Below are positions 15,726 to 24,035 of a DNA stretch of 32,510 nt, piece by piece (within the stretch, counting starts at the first letter, position 1; each line of letters opens with the position of its first letter). The stretch covers positions 1 to 32,510 of the forward strand of contig CAKQMI010000019.1 of the NCBI GenBank assembly GCA_934254835.1. The letters are read 5' to 3'. Source of the stretch: an uncultured Clostridia bacterium. GTDB lineage: Bacteria; Bacillota; Clostridia; Christensenellales; CAG-917. The notes under the pieces were generated by a model. That model searched no databases and had not been told where the DNA came from. It saw only the letters and a program-made list of their open reading frames with translations. The position numbers were made by a program, and so were the translations under genes.

Positions 15726-17102
15726 ATGGACATCAAACTTCCAAGAAAACTGAAAATTCTTTCGTACTATCTGCCGTCGTTGTATATCGTCGGCGGTTAC
15801 GTCAGAAATTCTTTGCTGGAACTTCCCGTCAGCGACATCGACCTTGCCTCGGAATACACCGTGCAAGAAGTCGCCACGACGCTTTCCAACACGGAATTTT
15901 TCCTAAAAGACTTCAATAAAAAACTGGGCACGGTCAAGATTTTGAGCCGTGAGGACAGGCGTTTTCAGGCGGAATACACGACTTTCCGCATTGACAGTTA
16001 TCCCATAAATTCGGGCGCGCACACGCCGTCCGACGTCATTTTCACGCGCGACATTGCAAAAGACGCCTTGCGTCGCGACTTCACCGTCAACGCCATTTAT
16101 TACAGCATCGATACGGCGGAATACGTCGATTACACCGGCGGAATTCCCGATTTGTACAAGCATATTCTGAGGACAACGCAATCGCCCGAAAAGGTTTTTT
16201 CGGAGGACGGCTTGCGCATTTTGCGTATGGTGCGTATCGCCGCGGAGCTGGGCTTTGACATCGACAAGGACACTTTGGAGGGCGCAAAAAAATCGGTGCG
16301 ACTTCTCAAAGACATTTCGGGCGAAAGAATTCGCGACGAGTTTATGAAAATCTTGCGTGCGGACAAAAAATATCCGTCCCCGATGACGCACGACAGCGAG
16401 GTCAAGGCACTTCGCGTGCTGGACGAAATCGGCGCGCTCGAATACATTTTGCCGGGCATTTCCGAGGCTAAGGGTATGGAACAGCGTCCCGACTTTCACG
16501 TTTACGACGTGTTCAACCACCTTATCGAAACGGTGCGGTACTGTCCGCCCGACCTGCGACTTGCGGGGCTTCTGCACGACATAGGAAAACCGCTGTCGGT
16601 GCAAAAATTCGGCAATATGCACATGCACGGAAAGACGGGACAAGAGGTTGCCAAACGGATTTTGGGCAGGGACGGTCTGAAAGCGTCCAATAAGGATTTG
16701 AAAAAAATATTGCGCCTCATCGACACGCACATGTACGACATCGACGGGCTGACAACCGAGAAAAAGTTGAGAATGTTCATCGTGGACAATCTTGATATTA
16801 TAAACGATATTATCGCGCTGAAACGCGCCGACGCAAAGGCGTCCGCCGGGAAAGCCGACGCGATTTCCGTTTCCGCCGAAAAACTTTACAAGGTTTATCA
16901 AGAAATGTTGTCGGATGGCACCCCGCTGTGCTATTCCGACCTCAAAATCGACGGCAACGACCTCATCGGCACGAAAATACCCGAGGACAAGCGCGCCTGG
17001 GCTATGCGCAAGATTTTGGAGCATGCCGTCGTGCACGAGGACTGTCGCACGCGTGAGGCGCAACTTCAGTATTTAAGGGGATTGAACTATGGAAACAATT
17101 AG
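15726..17102 (+). CDS. cca: tRNA nucleotidyltransferase / poly(A) polymerase family protein with HD domain (458 aa)
   Basis: Adds or repairs the tRNA CCA terminus. The nucleotidyltransferase head has LYIVGGYVRNSLLELPVSDI then DLAS (around 18-42; N replaces the usual D of VRD), followed by LRRDFTVNAIYYSI (around 117-130) and EDGLRILRMVRIAAELGFDI (around 160-179). A middle HD phosphohydrolase domain shows LRLAGLLHDIGKP (around 276-288). This N-NTase plus HD form is common in Firmicutes. Several tRNAs here already encode CCA, so repair is a likely role. The ATG at 15726 is one base after the hpt stop; the SD is weak. The 3' end overlaps rmuC by 14 nt. Its place beyond hpt is where ftsH sits in Bacillus. 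Confidence 0.88.
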   Translation: MDIKLPRKLKILSYYLPSLYIVGGYVRNSLLELPVSDIDLASEYTVQEVATTLSNTEFFLKDFNKKLGTVKILSREDRRFQAEYTTFRIDSYPINSGAHTPSDVIFTRDIAKDALRRDFTVNAIYYSIDTAEYVDYTGGIPDLYKHILRTTQSPEKVFSEDGLRILRMVRIAAELGFDIDKDTLEGAKKSVRLLKDISGERIRDEFMKILRADKKYPSPMTHDSEVKALRVLDEIGALEYILPGISEAKGMEQRPDFHVYDVFNHLIETVRYCPPDLRLAGLLHDIGKPLSVQKFGNMHMHGKTGQEVAKRILGRDGLKASNKDLKKILRLIDTHMYDIDGLTTEKKLRMFIVDNLDIINDIIALKRADAKASAGKADAISVSAEKLYKVYQEMLSDGTPLCYSDLKIDGNDLIGTKIPEDKRAWAMRKILEHAVVHEDCRTREAQLQYLRGLNYGNN

Positions 17103-18369
17103 TATTATTGCTCTTGTTTTGGGTGTCGTCGCCGTTATATTGCTTGCGGTGACGCTTGCGCTTGTCATAAAAGGCAGAAAAAGGACGGACGCCACCGTGG
17201 AAATCGGGCAAGCCACCGTCGATATCATAAAAGGCGAGGTCGCGCGCGACGGACAGGCGACAAGAGAAAACGTCCTGAATGCGATGGGACTTCAAAATAC
17301 CACCATACAAAACGCATTAAGTGCCAACCATTCCGCCATCGTCGAAACGGTGAGAAAGGAAGAGGAGCGCGCCGAAAGATTGCAGACGGGTATGTACGAA
17401 GGCTTCGCCACAATCACGACGGAACTCAAAAATTCGCTGAAAGAAATCAACGAAAGAAACGAAAAACAACTTGAAAAAATGCGTATGACCGTCGATGAGA
17501 AACTCAGCGAGAATTTGGAGCAACGCTTCCAAAAATCTTTCCAGATGGTTTCCGAAAGAATCGACGCAATCACAAAAGGCTTTGGCGAAATGCAAAGTCT
17601 TACCACGGGCATGGCTGACCTGAAAAAGGTTTTGACCAACATAAAACTTCGCGGGACGTGGGGCGAGGCGTCGCTTGACAATCTGCTGTCGCAACTCTTG
17701 ACGCCCGATCAATACGACAAAAACGTCGCGCTTACCAAGTCGGAAAGTGCCGAGCGCGTCGATTTCGTCATAAATCTTCCCGGCAAAACCAGCGACAAAG
17801 TTATGTTGCCCATCGACGCAAAATTCCCGCTCGAAGCCTATCAGCACGTTTTGGAAGCGCAGACCGAAACCGAAATCAGGGACGCAAAACAAGCGCTCGC
17901 CGTCCGTATTCGCTCCGAGGCAATCAGCATCAAAAACAAGTATATCCGCGTGCCGAAAACCACCGACTTTGCCATACTTTATCTGCCCATCGAGGGGCTT
18001 TTCGCAGAAGCCATGCAGATAAGAGGACTGTCGGACGAACTTCTGAACAATCAGCGCATTATCCTTGCGGGCCCCACTACGCTTTCGGCTCTTCTGAACA
18101 GTTTGCAGATGGGGTTCAGGTCGGTGCAAATCGAAAAACGTTCGAGCGAAATCTATAAACTTTTGGGTGCGTTCAAAAGCGACTTCGAAACCTTTTGCCA
18201 AATCATCGAAAAGACGCAAAAGAAACTCGGCGAGGTCACGAGCGAGATCGAACGCGCCGGCAAAAGAACACAGATTATACAAAGAAAACTCGACAAGGTC
18301 ACCGTTGACGAAATCGGCGCGGGCAGTGACGTTGCCGACGTAATCGAAGGAGGCGACTATGAGGCTTAA
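17089..18369 (+). CDS. rmuC: RmuC-family protein (426 aa)
   Basis: DNA-recombination-limiting family of uncertain biochemistry, with a predicted PD-(D/E)XK-like nuclease core. Residues 5-27 form a membrane anchor. About 55-165 is a charged coiled coil. The conserved domain runs from LRGTWGEASLDNLLSQLLTP (around 187) through VDFVINLPG and LPIDAKFPLEAYQ to PTTLSALLNSLQMGFRSVQI (around 330), with a second coiled coil at the end. SD AAGGGG precedes the ATG, which lies inside the end of cca; the 3' end overlaps the PHP gene by 11 nt. Confidence 0.92.
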   Translation: METISIIALVLGVVAVILLAVTLALVIKGRKRTDATVEIGQATVDIIKGEVARDGQATRENVLNAMGLQNTTIQNALSANHSAIVETVRKEEERAERLQTGMYEGFATITTELKNSLKEINERNEKQLEKMRMTVDEKLSENLEQRFQKSFQMVSERIDAITKGFGEMQSLTTGMADLKKVLTNIKLRGTWGEASLDNLLSQLLTPDQYDKNVALTKSESAERVDFVINLPGKTSDKVMLPIDAKFPLEAYQHVLEAQTETEIRDAKQALAVRIRSEAISIKNKYIRVPKTTDFAILYLPIEGLFAEAMQIRGLSDELLNNQRIILAGPTTLSALLNSLQMGFRSVQIEKRSSEIYKLLGAFKSDFETFCQIIEKTQKKLGEVTSEIERAGKRTQIIQRKLDKVTVDEIGAGSDVADVIEGGDYEA

Positions 18370-19168
18370 TCTGCACACTCACAGTTTGAACAGTGACGGT
18401 GCATACACGCCCGAAGAAGTCGTCAAAATCCAGTACGACGACAATATCGAGGTGATGTCGCTGACCGACCACGACAACGTTTCGGGCATCGACGAGGCAA
18501 CCCTTGCCGGCGAAAAATACGGTGTGAAAGTCTTGCCCGGTATCGAGCTTTCTTGTTACAGCGTTTGCGAAATCCATATTTTAGGATACAATTTTGACTA
18601 CAAAAACCCCGAATTCTTGCAGGAACTGGAGGAAGTCAAAGACCTTCGTCGCCAAAGAATCAGCAAAACCGTCACAAAACTTCACAACCTCGGCGTGCGG
18701 TTCGACGACAGCGTTTTGGACTTTGAAAATGCAAACTTGGGACGCGTCCACGTCGCCAAAGAAATGGTCAAACAAGGGCTTGCAAGGTCCGTGTCCGACG
18801 CCTTTTATCAGTATCTCGGCGCGGGCAAAAAAGCGTATATTTCGGGTTATCGACTGCGCCCGATGGACGGCGTGAAACTCATCAAAAAATACGGCGGAGT
18901 CGCCGTCATCGCCCACCCCGTCTATATCCCCAAGGAAAAGTTGGAATTGCTTATTTCGGGGCTCGTCCCCTATGGGCTGGACGGGCTTGAATGTTACTAC
19001 TCGTCCTTCAACGAGACCGACACCCGACGGTTTTTGGAGCTTGCGAAAAAGTACAACCTCATCACCACCACGGGCACCGATTTGCACGACGCGAATTTGT
19101 ATGTTTCGCCGACGTATGATTGCACGAGGGTGGATAGTCGGTCGTTGCATATTCTCGGCATAAAATAA
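18359..19168 (+). CDS. PHP-domain metal-dependent phosphoesterase, YciV/TrpH-like (269 aa)
   Basis: A PHP-fold phosphoesterase; relatives act as 3',5'-nucleoside bisphosphate phosphatase or 5'-3' exonuclease on short RNA/DNA. Metal ligands are visible in order: NLHTHSLNSDGAYTP (around 4-18), LTDHDNVSG (around 36-44), PGIELSC (around 60), EIHILGYNFD (around 71), VAVIAHPVYIPK (around 179), TTGTDLHDAN (around 235). Length fits the YciV family. Strong SD (AAGGAGG) lies within the 3' end of rmuC. It is the last gene of the tightly packed rightward run. Confidence 0.88.
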   Translation: MRLNLHTHSLNSDGAYTPEEVVKIQYDDNIEVMSLTDHDNVSGIDEATLAGEKYGVKVLPGIELSCYSVCEIHILGYNFDYKNPEFLQELEEVKDLRRQRISKTVTKLHNLGVRFDDSVLDFENANLGRVHVAKEMVKQGLARSVSDAFYQYLGAGKKAYISGYRLRPMDGVKLIKKYGGVAVIAHPVYIPKEKLELLISGLVPYGLDGLECYYSSFNETDTRRFLELAKKYNLITTTGTDLHDANLYVSPTYDCTRVDSRSLHILGIK

Positions 19169-19179
19169 AACGCCATAAA

Positions 19180-19309
19180 ATAAAACGGCAGAATTTTGCG
19201 ACCTTTTGAGTTTTTGGCAAAACCTTACTCAGTTACGTACGGAAAGTACGCGCCCTCGTAAGAACTTGCCAAGAAACATCAAAATCTCATCAAAATTCTG
19301 CCGTTTTAT
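19180..19309. repeat. 130-bp foldback element with 19-bp perfect terminal inverted repeats
   Basis: ATAAAACGGCAGAATTTTG (19180-19198) is exactly inverted at 19291-19309. Inside, further arms pair (TTGGCAA with TTGCCAA, TTAC with GTAA) around a central CGTAC-GGAAA-GTACG hairpin (19236-19250). The whole piece can fold as one imperfect long hairpin. There is no ORF. It may be a MITE-like element or a bidirectional terminator after the PHP gene. Confidence 0.7.
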
Positions 19310-19368
19310 AGTTTGTGACGCATTCTCGCCGTTTTGAATTTTGAGACATTCTGCCGTTGAAAGAATTA

Positions 19369-19552
19369 TGTCATTCTGAGGAGCGTAGCGACGTGAGAAT
19401 CTCCCGGAAGGGAAACCGCAACTTGCCCAAAGGGCAAATATCACGCCGAACGCATATCACTGCTTCGGACATCGTGCCGATAGGCACACATTGCATCATC
19501 GCTTTCACAAGGGTTCCTTTTCACGAAAAGTTAATGCTTTGTTAAAATGACA
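19369..19552. repeat. Intergenic repeat starting TGTCATTCTGAG and ending AATGACA, with internal hairpin chain
   Basis: The left end reads TGTCATTCTGAGGAGCGTAG then CGACGTGAGAATCTC (19369-19403); the right end AATGACA (19546-19552) inverts TGTCATT. Between lies a string of small hairpins joined by (A)TATCAC/ACATC linkers, for example TTGCCC-aaa-GGGCAA and GTGCC-gata-GGCAC. TGTCATTCTGAG-type sequences are a frequent dispersed repeat in gut bacterial genomes (from memory). The open frames across it are not genes. Confidence 0.6.
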
Positions 19553-19614
19553 AAGCAAAAAAACAAGAAAAGCGTTTACGCAGTAAAAGCGTGGGAAATG
19601 CGCATAATATCGGT

Positions 19615-20814
19615 ATGGCGAAAAGAAGATTTATTTTGGCAGTGCTGATACTATTGCTGTTTGTGTCGGTGGCGGGCAAGCCGAGGACGAAAATGCGCGT
19701 CGTTGTAGTTTTCGAAGACGAGGTATGTTTTGACGAGGTTTTTTTGGCGGACGGAAAGGGCGTACCGCCGTTGAAGCGGTTGTTCGGATTTAACGTTGAA
19801 AAGCACTTATCGAATCTTGTTCGGCAGGGATATTCCGAGGGTGACGCTCTGAAAAAGACGTTTCCTTTGTTGTACGGCGCACTCGAAACCCTTTCGAAAA
19901 AATCGTTTTTACCGCCCGAGGACGCGACGGTGACGCTTGACGAAAACACGGGTGAATTTCGCTATACCGAAGAAACGGTCGGGCGAAAAGTAGATTTTGA
20001 AAAACTAATTAAAGACGTCGTGCGAGGCGCAAAAGGCGGGCAGAGCGTCGTGTCGCTTTCGTTCGTCCCCGTATATCCCGCCGTCACCGAAAAGGACTTG
20101 CGTGACAACACTGTACTTCGCGCAAGGTTCAAGACGGCGTTTAAGAACAGTTCGGACGCGAGGAAATCCAACGTGAAACTCGCCACAAAAAAACTGAACG
20201 GCGCGACCGTCAAGCACGGCGAGATTTTCTCGTTCAACGAAAGAATCGGAGCAAGGACTTTGGACAACGGATTTTTGGAAGCGCCCGTCATCATCGACGG
20301 AAAATTCCAAGGCGGTGTCGGCGGAGGGGTGTGTCAGGTGTCGACAACCTTATACAATGCGGTGCTGTACGCCGACCTGACGGTGATAAGCGTATCACGC
20401 CACTCGTTGCCTGTGAAGTACGTTTCGGCGAGCTTCGACGCGATGGTATCGTCGATGACCGACTTCAAGTTTATGAACGAGGGCAAGTATGCAATATTCA
20501 TCAAATCGTATGTTAAAGATGACGAATTGACCGTTGAAGTGTACGGAAGTGCATTAAACTATGAAGTGCGACTTGTGTCGGAAATCACGGGAAGCGCGCC
20601 TCGCGACATAAAATATATTGACGACGACACCATAAACGAAGGCGAAGAAGTCGTGGTTTTTAACGGAGCGGACGGCGTGATCAGCCACGGCATAATGGAA
20701 AAATATGCAAACGGCGAATGTATTTTCAGGCGAGAAATCCGCAAAGACTTTTACAAATCTCAACAAAAAATCGTGGCGCGGGGCACCAAAAAGCCGAATT
20801 CCGACAAAGAATAG
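19615..20814 (+). CDS. VanW-family protein, membrane-anchored/secreted (399 aa)
   Basis: An N-terminal hydrophobic segment (around 5-19, FILAVLILLLFVSVAG) serves as signal or anchor. A peptidoglycan-binding-like region (around 90-150) precedes the VanW domain (around 175-300), with LNGATVKHGEIFSFNERIGA and the signature GGVGGGVCQVSTTLYNAVLY. A G5-like beta region closes the protein (around 310-370). VanW proteins accompany some glycopeptide resistance clusters but are widespread in spore formers; no van genes are near, so resistance is not implied. ATG 19615 chosen; there is no SD, and a -10-like CATAAT ends 6 nt before it. Confidence 0.85.
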   Translation: MAKRRFILAVLILLLFVSVAGKPRTKMRVVVVFEDEVCFDEVFLADGKGVPPLKRLFGFNVEKHLSNLVRQGYSEGDALKKTFPLLYGALETLSKKSFLPPEDATVTLDENTGEFRYTEETVGRKVDFEKLIKDVVRGAKGGQSVVSLSFVPVYPAVTEKDLRDNTVLRARFKTAFKNSSDARKSNVKLATKKLNGATVKHGEIFSFNERIGARTLDNGFLEAPVIIDGKFQGGVGGGVCQVSTTLYNAVLYADLTVISVSRHSLPVKYVSASFDAMVSSMTDFKFMNEGKYAIFIKSYVKDDELTVEVYGSALNYEVRLVSEITGSAPRDIKYIDDDTINEGEEVVVFNGADGVISHGIMEKYANGECIFRREIRKDFYKSQQKIVARGTKKPNSDKE

Positions 20815-20838
20815 TGAAAAAACACGACGCGCGATAAA

Positions 20839-20867
20839 TTGACTTTATACTCTTTATCATATATAAT
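20839..20867 (+). promoter_or_regulatory. Sigma-A promoter for the phosphohexomutase gene
   Basis: -35 TTGACT (20839-20844), 17-bp spacer, -10 TATAAT (20862-20867). Start of transcription is expected near 20874, giving a ~140-nt leader that contains the DnaA-box-like sites. Confidence 0.8.
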
Positions 20868-20945
20868 ATTTATGCCAACAAGTAATAACGTTGCTTGGGA
20901 AAGCTCGCGTTATTTTCGGTTGACAAACATCAAAAAAAGGGCAGG

Positions 20946-20989
20946 TTATCCACAAAGTTGTCCACATCGGGCAAATTTTCTGTTGATAA
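20946..20989. promoter_or_regulatory. Cluster of three DnaA-box-like 9-mers
   Basis: TTATCCACA (20946-20954, exact consensus), TTGTCCACA (20958-20966, one mismatch) and TGTTGATAA (20981-20989, the reverse complement of TTATCAACA, one mismatch). All lie in the leader of the downstream gene, followed by an A-rich stretch. dnaA and dnaN are not in this window. Confidence 0.6.
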
Positions 20990-21014
20990 CTTGATAAAAA
21001 AACGCAAAAAGGCT

Positions 21015-22763
21015 ATGGATTACAAAGATATCTACAAACAATGGCTCACGTCCGACGCAATCACTCCCGACGAAAAGGCGGAATTAGCATCGATTTTTGA
21101 CGACTTAAACGCGCAAAAAGAGCGTTTTGGGGCGGAACTCGAATTCGGCACGGCGGGTATGCGAGGCGTACTCGGAATGGGCGTCAACAGAATGAACGTT
21201 TACACGGTTGCGCGCGCGACACGTGGGCTTGCGCGCTATATCATCGGTAGGGGCGAGGACGCGATGCGTCGCGGAGTCGTCATTTCCTACGACACGAGGC
21301 GGTTTTCGACGGAGTTCGCCATTATCTCGGCGGAGGTTCTGAACTCGTTCGGGATAAAGTCGTATCTTTTTGAAAACGTCCGTCCCGTGCCCGTGTGCAG
21401 TTTCACGATACGCCATCTTAACGCCGTCGCGGGGATTATGATTACCGCGTCGCACAACCCGAAAATCTACAACGGATACAAGGTTTACGGCGAAGACGGC
21501 GCGCAAATGTCGCCTGAGGACACGGCGGTTGTCGTGAAGTATATCGAGGAAGAAAAGGACTATTTTGCGCCGTTCAACAAAATCGGACTTACCGAGCGTG
21601 ACGTCCGAAACGCCGACGGCAAAACGTACGAAAACGTACAAATCATTGGCAAAACCGTGGACGAGTGCTACTTCCGTGCGATTGAAAAACTCATGCTGTC
21701 CGAGGACGCAGTAAAGACGCAACGCGACAAAATGAAAATCGTATACACCCCCATTCACGGCAGTGGATACATGCCTGTCACCACCATGCTTGAAAGAATG
21801 GGAATGCCCGTTGTGACGGTGCCCGAGCAAGTCAAACCCGATCCCGACTTTTCGACGGTACGCGTGCCCAACCCCGAGGAAGCCGACGCCTTATCGATGG
21901 CGGTTGCGCTTGCAAAAAATGTCAACGCATCGGTTGTCATCGGCACCGATCCCGACTGCGATAGAATCGGCGTTGCGGTGAAAGACGACAAGGGCGAATT
22001 CGTCCTCTTGAACGGCAATCAGACGGGCGTGCTTATTATGGACTACATACTCAGACGCAATCGCGACAAAGGCACTCTTCCCAAAAATTCCGCCGTTGTC
22101 AAAACGATTGTCACGACAAGGCTTGCCAACGTCGTTGCAAAGGACTACGGCACGACGGTGTTCGACGTGCTGACCGGCTTCAAGTTCATCGGCGAAAAGA
22201 TAAAGGAATGGGAGCAAACCCACGAATATACCTTTATGTTCGGTTTTGAGGAAAGTTACGGCTGTCTTTCGGGCACGCACGCCCGCGACAAGGACGCTGT
22301 GGTCGCCTCGATGCTGTTTGCGGAGCTTGCCTGCTACGATGAAAACGAAGGAAGCAGTGTCTATGAGCGTCTGCAAAAGATTTATAAAGAGTACGGCTAT
22401 TTCTTGGAAAGGGCGTTTTCGTTCGGCTTCACCGGCATCGACGCCATGGACAAGATGAACAAAATAATGGACGACATCAGGAAAAGCGGAGTTTCGTCCG
22501 TCAACGGCAAGAAAGTCCTTGCGACAAGCGATTACCTTTCGGGCGTCACGACAAACAGCGACGGAACGCAAGAAAAAATCACTCTGCCCAAGTCCAACGT
22601 CCTTTTGTACACCTTGGAAAACGATTGTTGGATGTGCGTCCGTCCGAGCGGTACCGAGCCGAAGCTTAAAATCTACCTTGCCACAAAAGCCTGCTCGTTT
22701 GACGTCGCCGAAAAAGACCTCGCCCAAATGAAAGACGACGTGGTGAAAAAGTTTAATCTGTAA
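21015..22763 (+). CDS. Phosphoglucomutase/phosphomannomutase (582 aa)
   Basis: Alpha-D-phosphohexomutase, PgcA-type, interconverting hexose 1- and 6-phosphates for glycogen, cell-wall and polysaccharide precursors. N-terminal ELEFGTAGMRGVLGMGVNRM; catalytic phosphoserine loop GIMITASHNPKIYNGYKVYG (around 140-159); metal loop GTDPDCDRIGVA (around 311-322); sugar loop GFEESYGCLSG (around 412); phosphate loop RPSGTEPKLKIY (around 546). ATG 21015 follows AAAAAGG; the longer frame from 20895 would encode the DnaA-box region and is rejected. It could feed the O-antigen-ligase-like pathway, but that link is only an inference. Confidence 0.93.
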   Translation: MDYKDIYKQWLTSDAITPDEKAELASIFDDLNAQKERFGAELEFGTAGMRGVLGMGVNRMNVYTVARATRGLARYIIGRGEDAMRRGVVISYDTRRFSTEFAIISAEVLNSFGIKSYLFENVRPVPVCSFTIRHLNAVAGIMITASHNPKIYNGYKVYGEDGAQMSPEDTAVVVKYIEEEKDYFAPFNKIGLTERDVRNADGKTYENVQIIGKTVDECYFRAIEKLMLSEDAVKTQRDKMKIVYTPIHGSGYMPVTTMLERMGMPVVTVPEQVKPDPDFSTVRVPNPEEADALSMAVALAKNVNASVVIGTDPDCDRIGVAVKDDKGEFVLLNGNQTGVLIMDYILRRNRDKGTLPKNSAVVKTIVTTRLANVVAKDYGTTVFDVLTGFKFIGEKIKEWEQTHEYTFMFGFEESYGCLSGTHARDKDAVVASMLFAELACYDENEGSSVYERLQKIYKEYGYFLERAFSFGFTGIDAMDKMNKIMDDIRKSGVSSVNGKKVLATSDYLSGVTTNSDGTQEKITLPKSNVLLYTLENDCWMCVRPSGTEPKLKIYLATKACSFDVAEKDLAQMKDDVVKKFNL

Positions 22764-22802
22764 AAACGATTACTCATAAAATAAAAATAGGGAGCAAAAA
22801 TT

Positions 22803-23891
22803 ATGAAAAAGTCAACATTTAAGATTACGGCATTATCACTTGTCGCTGTGCTTATCGTTGCGCTTTCGGTGATGGCGTTTTCATTGTCCACGCCCGCCGG
22901 CAACGTCGCAAACGTGTCGGAAAACGTCGCGCTTGCCGAAAAAAACAGGTCAAATCCGTACATAGTCTATAATACGACGGGTGTTATGCGCTCGGCGCAC
23001 CGCGCGGGTGGCGTTCTGGACCCCGAAAACACTATGCAAGCAATTAAGACTTGTATTACTAATAAGGAATACAGGGTTGACGTGCTGGAATTCGACTTGC
23101 ATCTCACAAAGGACAAACAACTTATTCTTCTCCACGATGAAAACTTTGACCGCACCACAGACAGCGTCGAAGTGTGGGGGAAAGAAGGCGTTTTGCCCAG
23201 AGATAAGACTTTGGAGGAAATTAAAAAGCTGAACTTCGGCTATTGGTTCCCGTACGAAAGAGGTAAAGTCGAGGTTGAAGGAAAGCGTATTTATAAAGAC
23301 CTCAACAACTTGCCCGAAGGCATAGACGCCGACAATCTTAGGGCAATCACGCTCGAAGAAGTTTTCCAAGCGGTCGAAAACTCGGAGAGAAAATTCAACT
23401 ATATCATCGAAATCAAGGACAAAGGTAATATCGGAAAATACGCCGCCGAACAACTTTGCGCGCTTATGGATAAGTATAATATGTTCGACAAAGTCGTTGT
23501 CGGCACCTTCAACGGCGATATCAGCGACCACTTCGATTACCTCAACGCCAACGTGTACAACGGCAAAATCAACCGCTCGGCAGGTATCCTCGAAGTTTTG
23601 AAAATCTTTTTGAGCTACCTTATGAACCGCAATCTCGGCACGGTGAAATACAACGTTTTGCAAATCCCGTACCTCGATTGGTTCCCGTTCCTTGGCAATA
23701 AATCGTTCATCGACTACGCCCACAAGCACGGCATCGCGTGCCAGTTCTGGACGATCAACGATGCAGGGCAGATGGAAACGCTCATCAAAAACGGCGCGGA
23801 CTGCATTATGTCCGACAACCCGAAACTTCTGGACGAGGTCGCGAACCGCGTCAAGTATCCCACTCCCACGCCCGCTCCCGCAACCACCTAA
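22803..23891 (+). CDS. Glycerophosphodiester phosphodiesterase, secreted or membrane-anchored (362 aa)
   Basis: Hydrolyses deacylated phospholipids to glycerol 3-phosphate and an alcohol. An N-terminal signal/anchor helix (around 7-28) is followed by the GDPD TIM-barrel. Catalytic residues: H66 in SAHRAGG, E75 in PENT, E96 and D98 in VLEFDLHLTKD, H111 in LLHDENFDRTTD; later IIEIKDKG and the C-terminal WTINDAGQMETLIKNGADCI. A short Pro/Thr tail (TPTPAPATT) ends the protein. GGGAG precedes the ATG. It is 39 bp after the phosphohexomutase gene and ends in a strong terminator. Confidence 0.92.
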   Translation: MKKSTFKITALSLVAVLIVALSVMAFSLSTPAGNVANVSENVALAEKNRSNPYIVYNTTGVMRSAHRAGGVLDPENTMQAIKTCITNKEYRVDVLEFDLHLTKDKQLILLHDENFDRTTDSVEVWGKEGVLPRDKTLEEIKKLNFGYWFPYERGKVEVEGKRIYKDLNNLPEGIDADNLRAITLEEVFQAVENSERKFNYIIEIKDKGNIGKYAAEQLCALMDKYNMFDKVVVGTFNGDISDHFDYLNANVYNGKINRSAGILEVLKIFLSYLMNRNLGTVKYNVLQIPYLDWFPFLGNKSFIDYAHKHGIACQFWTINDAGQMETLIKNGADCIMSDNPKLLDEVANRVKYPTPTPAPATT

Positions 23892-23924
23892 TAATGCCTG
23901 CCGACAACACCTATTTTACAACAC

Positions 23925-23953
23925 AAAACCCACGTTCCCCGTGGGTTTTTTAT
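23925..23953 (+). terminator. Intrinsic terminator after the GDPD gene
   Basis: Stem AAAACCCACG / CGTGGGTTTT (23925-23934 / 23940-23949) with a 5-nt loop and continuing T-run. Confidence 0.88.
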
Positions 23954-24002
23954 TGTATGCCAACCGTGAAGAATAGATAATAAATAGAGGTATTATATTC
24001 GT

Positions 24003-24035
24003 CCGCAACTTGCCTGCAAGGCAAATCACTGTTTG
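24003..24035. repeat. Short hairpin repeat (CCGCAACTTGCC type)
   Basis: CCGCAACTTGCC followed by a loop and GGCAAATCAC. The same module occurs at 19417-19442 with a different loop, so this is a dispersed family. It overlaps the 3' end of the broken four-helix gene. Confidence 0.5.

Noticed and set aside
15903..17063. Long antisense ORF (386 aa) opposite cca, and a similar one (353 aa) opposite rmuC at 17317-18378
   Set aside because: His/Val/Phe/Arg-rich shadow products of GC-rich third codon positions; the sense strands encode clear families with SDs.
19229..19545. ORFs on both strands within the intergenic repeats
   Set aside because: They lie inside foldback and hairpin-chain repeats, have no SD and no family resemblance.
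19615..20814. Glycopeptide resistance locus suggested by the VanW-family gene
   Set aside because: No vanHAX, vanS/vanR or vanY homologues nearby; VanW-domain proteins are common in spore formers without resistance.
20872..20994. 40-codon ORF in the leader of the phosphohexomutase gene (possible uORF)
   Set aside because: No SD, its ATG lies only 4 nt after the -10 (transcription would begin inside or after it), and the sequence is explained by the DnaA-box-like sites.
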